DNA from: Rhodococcus sp. NBC_00297
GTDB lineage: Bacteria; Actinomycetota; Actinomycetes; Mycobacteriales; Mycobacteriaceae
Assembly: GCF_036173065.1 (NCBI RefSeq)
Contig: NZ_CP108041.1
Location: 1,922,001-1,986,000, forward strand
Length of the DNA: 64,000 nt
Direction of reading: 5' to 3'
Below the pieces are notes generated by a model, which saw only the letters and a program-made list of their open reading frames with translations, ran no database searches and was not told where the DNA came from. Below are positions 60,273 to 64,000 of the stretch, piece after piece. The first letter of the stretch is position 1. Each line of letters begins with the position of its first letter. A program made the translations under genes and the position numbers.

Positions 60273-60617
60273 TCACTCCTTCACCGGCCCCGCCCGCGCA
60301 GAGGCCACCGCATCCCTCTCCCCTAAGCGCAGCAGCGCGATCCGCACTCGCACCCGGACCTGCACGTCCCACTCCTCCACCGCGCATCCGTCCAGCACCG
60401 CATCCATCCGGGCAGCCGACGCCGTCGCCGCCGCGCACCCCGCCTCGGACCCCGACGTCAGTGCGGCGGCACCCGCCAGCGCAGCGAGGTCCGCCGCCGA
60501 CTGCGCCTGATGACGGGCCGAGACGGCGGCACCCACCGAGACCACCGCCGCGGTCACCACCACCAGCGCCGCCGTGACGAACGCTCCCAGCACAGTCGCC
60601 GAACCGCGGTCATCCAC
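60273..60617 (-). CDS. Rv3654c-like TadE/TadG-type pilus-associated protein
   Basis: 114 residues from GTG 60617 (GGAG seven bases before; the frame also opens at GTG 60644). The beginning VDDRGSATVLGAFVTAALVV is the N-terminal segment and hydrophobic helix typical of Tad minor pseudopilins, then SARHQAQSAADLAALAGAAA, which is the RAG/Flp-like motif of this family. It should be a minor subunit of a type IVc (Tad) pilus system anchored in the membrane. It overlaps the end of the upstream TadE gene by eight bases. Confidence 0.8.
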   Translation of the reverse strand: MDDRGSATVLGAFVTAALVVVTAAVVSVGAAVSARHQAQSAADLAALAGAAALTSGSEAGCAAATASAARMDAVLDGCAVEEWDVQVRVRVRIALLRLGERDAVASARAGPVKE

Positions 60618-60954
60618 CCGTCGGCTCCGCCGTCGCCACCGCACTCGCCGACACCGTCAACCCCGGCAGCGGCGACGACGCCTCCACCCGCACCGTCACC
60701 AGATCGCCGACGCGCGACACCGTCACCCGCGCACCGGGCGGGGCCACCACCGTCGCCGACGTCACCGCGCTCTCGTCTCCGAGCGCCGAGAGCCGGGCAC
60801 CCTCCCGCGCCGCGTCGATGCACCGGATGTGCTCGGTGACGGTGACCAGCGCACCGAGGCACAACACCAGGACGGCGACGATCGACGAGATCGCCAGCGC
60901 CGCCTCGACCGTCACCGCCCCGCGGTCGCCCGTGAGACCCGAGTCCCCCGTCAG
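60610..60954 (-). CDS. TadE family protein (Rv3655c-like)
   Basis: About 114 residues. DRGAVTVEAALAISSIVAVL and VTEHIRCIDAAREGARLSAL are the TadE signatures (GAVTVEAAL..., DAAREGAR). No ATG, GTG or TTG lies at the expected place; the likely start is a CTG at 60954 that overlaps the pilin stop (CTGA, as in ATGA couplings). The only upstream ATG in frame (61044) lies past the insertion junction. Function: minor pilin of the Tad machinery. Its transcription should come from the pilin side, which is interrupted. Confidence 0.78.
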   Translation of the reverse strand: MTGDSGLTGDRGAVTVEAALAISSIVAVLVLCLGALVTVTEHIRCIDAAREGARLSALGDESAVTSATVVAPPGARVTVSRVGDLVTVRVEASSPLPGLTVSASAVATAEPTGG

Positions 60955-61035
60955 ACCTGTGTCTGCAGAGCCTTGTCGATGATCGACGTCAACGCGGTCA
61001 CGATGCTGTCGCCCGTCACAACGAGGGTACGAATG
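60951..61035 (-). pseudogene. 3' remnant of DUF4244 Flp-pilin-like gene, cut by an insertion
   Basis: Minus strand reads IRTLVVTGDSIVTALTSIID then KALQTQV and stop (60953-60951). This matches the conserved end of DUF4244 pilins (Rv3656c type: ...VVTGDSIVSALTNII...). The N-terminal part with the GMSTVEYAIGTIAAAAFGAV segment is absent; upstream of about 61030 the frame turns into unrelated sequence. The gene is therefore split, and the missing half and the tadCBA genes are expected on the far side of the element. Confidence 0.8.
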
Positions 61036-61118
61036 GCACTGCATCCGAAATGATGCGGCCCCGGTGAGAGGTGCAACTCTCGACCAGGGCCTCAGCCACC
61101 GACAGATCGGACCTGCCC

Positions 61119-61265
61119 GTGAACCGTGCCCGAAGTGTATCGGCACCCATCAACAACAACCACGATGCGCGCGACTTCGCCATCGTCACAAGCGTTTTCG
61201 TCGCCCTCTACGCCACCGTCTACTACGGCCTTACCGCCGTTGTCGCCCTTGGGTGGCACGCATGA
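61119..61265 (+). CDS. Small membrane protein of the element
   Basis: 48 residues from GTG 61119: a polar head (VNRARSVSAPINNNHDARDF) and one hydrophobic helix (AIVTSVFVALYATVYYGLTA VVALG). The stop overlaps the start of the next gene (ATGA), which argues for a real gene. Function unknown; the type of single-span peptide often seen in phages. Confidence 0.55.
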   Translation: MNRARSVSAPINNNHDARDFAIVTSVFVALYATVYYGLTAVVALGWHA

Positions 61266-61615
61266 GCACCCACGGACGTGTACGCCTCTACTGCGCCACA
61301 TGCGGTCACCTGGTGGCCGAAGTGCACCCACCCGTCCCGCCCGTGCCCACCCACTGTGTCGGGTGTTCCCACCGCGTCGTAGCCGCCGACGACCACGAAG
61401 TGACCATCACGCCCGTCGCGTCGCATGACGCACCCGGGGCGCCCATCCGCGTAGACGTTTCCCGGTTCCATGTCGGCCCCGACGAAATCGAGTTCGGCCT
61501 GAGCCTGCACGGCGGGACCACCGACGTGTGGACCCTCGACACCGCCCGCGCCGCCCTGGACGCCATCGCCGCCGCCGTCGACACCCTCGAACGGGAAATG
61601 AACGCGCACCGCTGA
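61262..61615 (+). CDS. Zinc-ribbon-like hypothetical protein
   Basis: 117 residues. Two CxxC knuckles (YCATCGH, C11/C14; HCVGCSH, C32/C35) should bind one zinc. The rest contains beta strands (VDVSRFHVGPDEIEFGLSLH) and a helix (TARAALDAIAAAVDTLEREM). Coupled by ATGA to the small membrane gene. No known family; this type of two-knuckle protein is common in actinophages. Confidence 0.65.
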   Translation: MSTHGRVRLYCATCGHLVAEVHPPVPPVPTHCVGCSHRVVAADDHEVTITPVASHDAPGAPIRVDVSRFHVGPDEIEFGLSLHGGTTDVWTLDTARAALDAIAAAVDTLEREMNAHR

Positions 61616-61905
61616 CCCTCTCCGCACCACGTCGTTCTCAGGGCGCGCCCGACGCTAAACAGCGGCCCCCAGTTGAACTGTGCTGACAATCCCACGAGAC
61701 CTGGCCGTGGGAGCCGCCCCGCTGACCGATCACCGGCGGGGCGGTCAACCAACAGCTCCCCGCGCCCACCAGGCCGGGGGGCCAGAGGTCGTGGAGCGGA
61801 ACGACGGTCAGCGGACAATGGGGGTCACCCTGGGGGGTTCCGGACAAGCCCCGAAGGGTCCGCGCCTTACACGCTCCGGTGCACCCAACCGCTACGGTCC
61901 AGTCC
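61616..61905. other. 290-base gap in the element with a hairpin
   Basis: No gene with coding-like codon use is visible on either strand. It contains a 9-base stem CCGCCCCGC (61714-61722) / GCGGGGCGG (61736-61744), which may terminate the zinc-ribbon operon, and G-rich runs (61801-61860). The promoter of the next gene is at its right end (TACGGT at 61893-61898). Confidence 0.55.
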
Positions 61906-62136
61906 ATGACCATCCCCGACCCCCTCCTCGCATACGTTCAGGCTTCGCTCGCCGCCACAGTCGAAGCCGCCGATAACGTACTCACTGCGGCCGACTACGC
62001 GCCGCCGTCCGCAGAACCCGAAACGGACCCCGACCCTTACACGGCGTTCGTCTCTACCGTCCGGGCTTCCGCACAACGGCTGGCGGAAATGGTCAGGGAG
62101 CTGGACGGCGAGGAACGGTTCCGCGCGGGACAGTGA
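61906..62136 (+). CDS. Small hypothetical protein of the element (76 aa)
   Basis: 76 residues: MTIPDPLLAYVQASLAATVE, an acidic middle (AEPETDPDPYTAF) and a C-terminal helix (ASAQRLAEMVRELDGEERFR). Starts with ATG seven bases after TACGGT, so it is probably leaderless. Likely cytosolic and helical. No family recognised. Confidence 0.6.
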   Translation: MTIPDPLLAYVQASLAATVEAADNVLTAADYAPPSAEPETDPDPYTAFVSTVRASAQRLAEMVRELDGEERFRAGQ

Positions 62137-62142
62137 GCTGGC

Positions 62143-62244
62143 TCATCGGCCCCTGCGCTGGTCGGACCACACCAGGTAAACGGCGAACGCTTCGAGGGCG
62201 AGCATCGCGGCTTGCACCGCAAAATCGAATACTTGCGTGGACAT
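62143..62244 (-). CDS. Tiny membrane protein (33 aa), minus strand
   Basis: ATG 62244 with a strong GGAGG ribosome site four bases upstream; product MSTQVFDFAVQAAMLALEAF AVYLVWSDQRRGR is one hydrophobic helix with a basic tail. The frame continues upstream to 62385, but the ribosome site argues for the short form. It is the only minus-strand gene candidate in this part of the element. Confidence 0.5.
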   Translation of the reverse strand: MSTQVFDFAVQAAMLALEAFAVYLVWSDQRRGR

Positions 62245-62383
62245 GGAACCTCCGGGGACACCCTTGGTGGGAGCCAGGCCCGAGGCCATCAGCACGACAC
62301 CGGAAACGATACCCCAGGACGCCGACAGCGCCACAGACGCAAAACGATGCCCAAGGGCGGGTAGCCCCCTTACTGTGGTGCGC

Positions 62384-62572
62384 ATGGCTAAATACGAACT
62401 GAAAAGTACGAAAACCGGTGACCTTGTGGCGGAAGGTGACTTCGACTCCGCGAAAGACGCGTGGACCTGGGGCGTTGCAGAAGCCAACAAGCACGGCATC
62501 CACGCTTACCAGGTCGCAGATGAGCACGGCGAAAACTGGATGAAGTGCGGCGGCGTCACCGCAGCCGAGTAG
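62384..62572 (+). CDS. Small hypothetical protein of the element (62 aa)
   Basis: 62 residues: MAKYELKSTKTGDLVAEGDF, DSAKDAWTWGVAEANKHGIH, AYQVADEHGENWMKCGGVTA. Compact alpha/beta look with aromatic residues and no signal. TACTGT seven bases before ATG suggests a leaderless transcript. The gene ends before a strong terminator. No known family. Confidence 0.62.
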   Translation: MAKYELKSTKTGDLVAEGDFDSAKDAWTWGVAEANKHGIHAYQVADEHGENWMKCGGVTAAE

Positions 62573-62594
62573 TCCCCCTCCCACTGCACCACCA

Positions 62595-62630
62595 AAGCGC
62601 CCCCAATCCGTGGATGGGTTGGGGGCGCTT
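62595..62630. terminator. Intrinsic hairpin terminator
   Basis: Perfect 12-base stem AAGCGCCCCCAA (62595-62606) / TTGGGGGCGCTT (62619-62630) with a 12-base loop, followed by CTCGGTTGGTTG. It ends the 62384 gene. Confidence 0.85.
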
Positions 62631-62732
62631 CTCGGTTGGTTGCTGTGCGGGTTTCGTTCGGCAGCGACGACGGTAGCACGCCGGTCCCGTACACCAGTAC
62701 GGGTGTAAACCGTTGCCGCATAGAGTGATCGA

Positions 62733-63050
62733 GTGAATACGCCATCCACGGAAGCTGTCTTTGTCAAGCCGTCCGACCTAGCAGAACGCTGGGCAACGCC
62801 CGTCCACACCATCCACCGACTCTGCGCGCGCGGCGAGATACCGCACATGCGCATCGGCAAGCTCATCCGGATACCACTGGACGCCATCTATGTCTACGAA
62901 CGACTTACCCTCCGGTGGCCCACCACCCTCGACCACGAGAAGATCACCGCCGTCATCCGCGGCACAGCGACACCTAACACGCGCCGCCGACGCCCGCTCC
63001 CCGCGCATCCATCCCCAGTCGACGTCATGGGGGAGCCGAAAAAATTCTGA
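62733..63050 (+). CDS. Excisionase-like helix-turn-helix DNA-binding protein
   Basis: 105 residues from GTG 62733. VKPSDLAERWATPVHTIHRL and CARGEIPHMRIGKLIRIPLD form the MerR-like HTH_17 domain of recombination directionality factors and small regulators (xis family). The long tail (RGTATPNTRRRRPLPAHPSP) is basic and flexible. TAGAGT lies six bases upstream (leaderless). It probably controls excision or integration of the element together with an integrase outside the window. Confidence 0.75.
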   Translation: MNTPSTEAVFVKPSDLAERWATPVHTIHRLCARGEIPHMRIGKLIRIPLDAIYVYERLTLRWPTTLDHEKITAVIRGTATPNTRRRRPLPAHPSPVDVMGEPKKF

Positions 63051-63545
63051 CCAGCAACGATGCCAGCCTCAGCCCGCGGACCAGCGGGCTACATAACGGA
63101 ACGGTAACGACCCCACGGCTGAGCGCACCACACCAGGCACACTCACACCCACGGCGGGGACCGAGACTGATGGCGTCAGCCTCGGCACCCGCCCCAAAAA
63201 ACACCAGCTCACAGCCTTGAAACCCCGAAATCAAGGCCCCACGGCGTTTCTGACAGCGCTCGGGGAGGGATTGGACAGTATGCCCAGGGGAGGGCCGCCA
63301 TCCGCGCTCGGGGGCCCCCCCCCCGGCCGGTCAGTGACCGGGGCCGCTCGGGTTCCCGCTTATGAATAGCAGACCACAGCTACCCGTCCGATCTATAAGC
63401 ACGCGCCGTTACGACACCCGCTCACACTAAAGATCCTGGAATCTTACCGGTCCGGTCTGGGAAGACTGGTGCGCAATGATGGGTCACCACCGGGGTCTTC
63501 AAGCAAGGCGCTCAAGACTTGTTCGTTCGCACGACGCCGTTCACA
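63051..63545. other. 495-base non-coding region of the element
   Basis: No gene with support. It holds an AGCCCGC/GCGGGCT hairpin (63071-63090), a palindrome CCGGTCA-G-TGACCGG (63327-63341) next to a run of ten C bases (63315-63324), and from about 63355 an AT-richer stretch. The palindrome and the composition change make it a candidate for a regulatory region or an attachment/origin site. Confidence 0.5.
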
Positions 63546-64000
63546 TCACTGGTCATCCTCGACCGTCCGTGGGATCGGTATATCAGTTGCACTCTGCTCA
63601 GGATCGGCACCAGCGCCCTCCCGTCCGCTCAGCTCTGTTTGCCCGATCGATTCCGCGACTAGAAGCTCCCCCTGCGTATCGCGTCCCAGCACATCGGATA
63701 AACGACTCCGGTCTTCATCCGAGCCCAAATCCACGAGCAGGTTCCATGTAGCCCACCCGATATCTTCCAGAGGCAACTCGGCACGGGTATTTAAACTTGC
63801 GGTGCCAGTGGCGAAATGGAGATTCAGGTCGCGATCCCCAACTACGGTCACCGCTTTACGCACAAGACCACCAGAACCCATAGTATCTGCGATCTCACCA
63901 AGCAAGGCATCACCCGCCACGCCGACTCGCGACGATGATGCGAAGCTGACTGCCCGAACATCGTCTGCAACATCTACACCTATCAGCGGCAGTTCCGCGT
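63546..64000 (-). CDS. Hypothetical protein, 5' end outside window (partial)
   Basis: The minus-strand frame is open from 64000 to the stop at 63546 (151 codons). The sequence reads ELPLIGVDVADDVRAVSFAS, VGVAGDALLGEIADTMGSGG, LVRKAVTVVGDRDLNLHFAT and LEDIGWATWNLLVDLGSDED; it ends in an acidic disordered tail. Codon use is less G/C-biased than the chromosome, so it is probably of recent foreign origin. A GTG at 63920 could start a shorter protein, but the upstream frame is equally protein-like. Family not recognised; it lies on the strand opposite to the other element genes. Confidence 0.55.
   Translation of the reverse strand, partial: AELPLIGVDVADDVRAVSFASSSRVGVAGDALLGEIADTMGSGGLVRKAVTVVGDRDLNLHFATGTASLNTRAELPLEDIGWATWNLLVDLGSDEDRSRLSDVLGRDTQGELLVAESIGQTELSGREGAGADPEQSATDIPIPRTVEDDQ

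Larger units (their letters stand above)
61030..64000. mobile_element. Left end of an integrated mobile element (phage- or ICE-like), continues past window
   Basis: Evidence: (1) the DUF4244 pilin gene is cut at about 61030 and the tad genes that should follow are missing; (2) beyond it are short plus-strand genes coding for tiny proteins, a zinc-ribbon protein and an excisionase-like HTH protein; (3) base composition drops, clearly so after 63350; (4) three genes share the same leaderless promoter layout. No integrase is visible, so it should lie further right. The exact left junction is somewhere in 61015-61045. Confidence 0.75.

Overview
The window comes from a high-GC actinobacterium, most likely a Rhodococcus (or the related Rhodococcoides/fascians group). 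The third codon positions are almost all G or C, GTG starts and ATGA/GTGA stop-start overlaps are frequent, and many genes look leaderless. The block holB - DUF808 - DinB-like - topA - conserved hypothetical - cspA - DEAD/DEAH helicase - TadE-like genes (48.4-61 kb) follows the order known around Rv3644c-Rv3656c in Mycobacterium tuberculosis. No database search was possible; family names come from motifs and recognition.

Layout. 0-14 kb: a truncated ogt gene behind an ECF sigma factor; a secreted lipase and an M23 peptidase; an amino-acid/amine oxidase with an XRE-cupin regulator, divergent from an agmatinase/guanidinobutyrase; DedA, GAF-ANTAR, 3-hydroxybutyrate dehydrogenase, DUF2231, polysaccharide deacetylase, and a SLAC1/TehA-type transporter with its LysR partner. 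14-21 kb: two tandemly duplicated small secreted proteins; a three-gene SDR / saccharopine-dehydrogenase-like / acyl-CoA ligase operon divergent from a TetR gene across a double palindromic operator; MFS, GNAT and ASCH genes; and an unusual tandem-repeat patch.

21-30 kb is a coherent catabolic island: HMG-CoA lyase divergent from a GntR-led operon encoding a CaiB/BaiF CoA-transferase, the two subunits of an ATP-dependent hydantoinase/oxoprolinase and an isochorismatase-fold amidase, followed by a convergent AGE-family sugar isomerase. The genes can be joined into one route (ring opening, amide hydrolysis, CoA activation, retro-aldol cleavage), which is this window's best metabolic hypothesis.

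30-48 kb is a mixed chromosomal region. It holds small secreted proteins, a membrane protein with a winged-helix regulator under two identical operators, IclR, MarR and TetR regulators, an ECF sigma factor, a block of exported and cytosolic peptidases (TAP-like lipoprotein, S9 oligopeptidase, DUF3159, second TAP-like lipoprotein), an MFS exporter fused to a monooxygenase-like domain, a haloperoxidase-type hydrolase and a VOC protein. It ends in a strong terminator and tRNA-Thr(CGT).

48-61 kb is conserved housekeeping sequence. At about 61.03 kb the pattern breaks. Only the last part of the Flp-pilin-like DUF4244 gene is present, and the tadCBA genes expected upstream of it are missing. Instead there are short plus-strand genes, a zinc-ribbon protein, an excisionase-like HTH gene, lower-GC sequence and an incomplete ORF running off the right edge. 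I read this as the left end of an integrated mobile element that has split the pilin gene.
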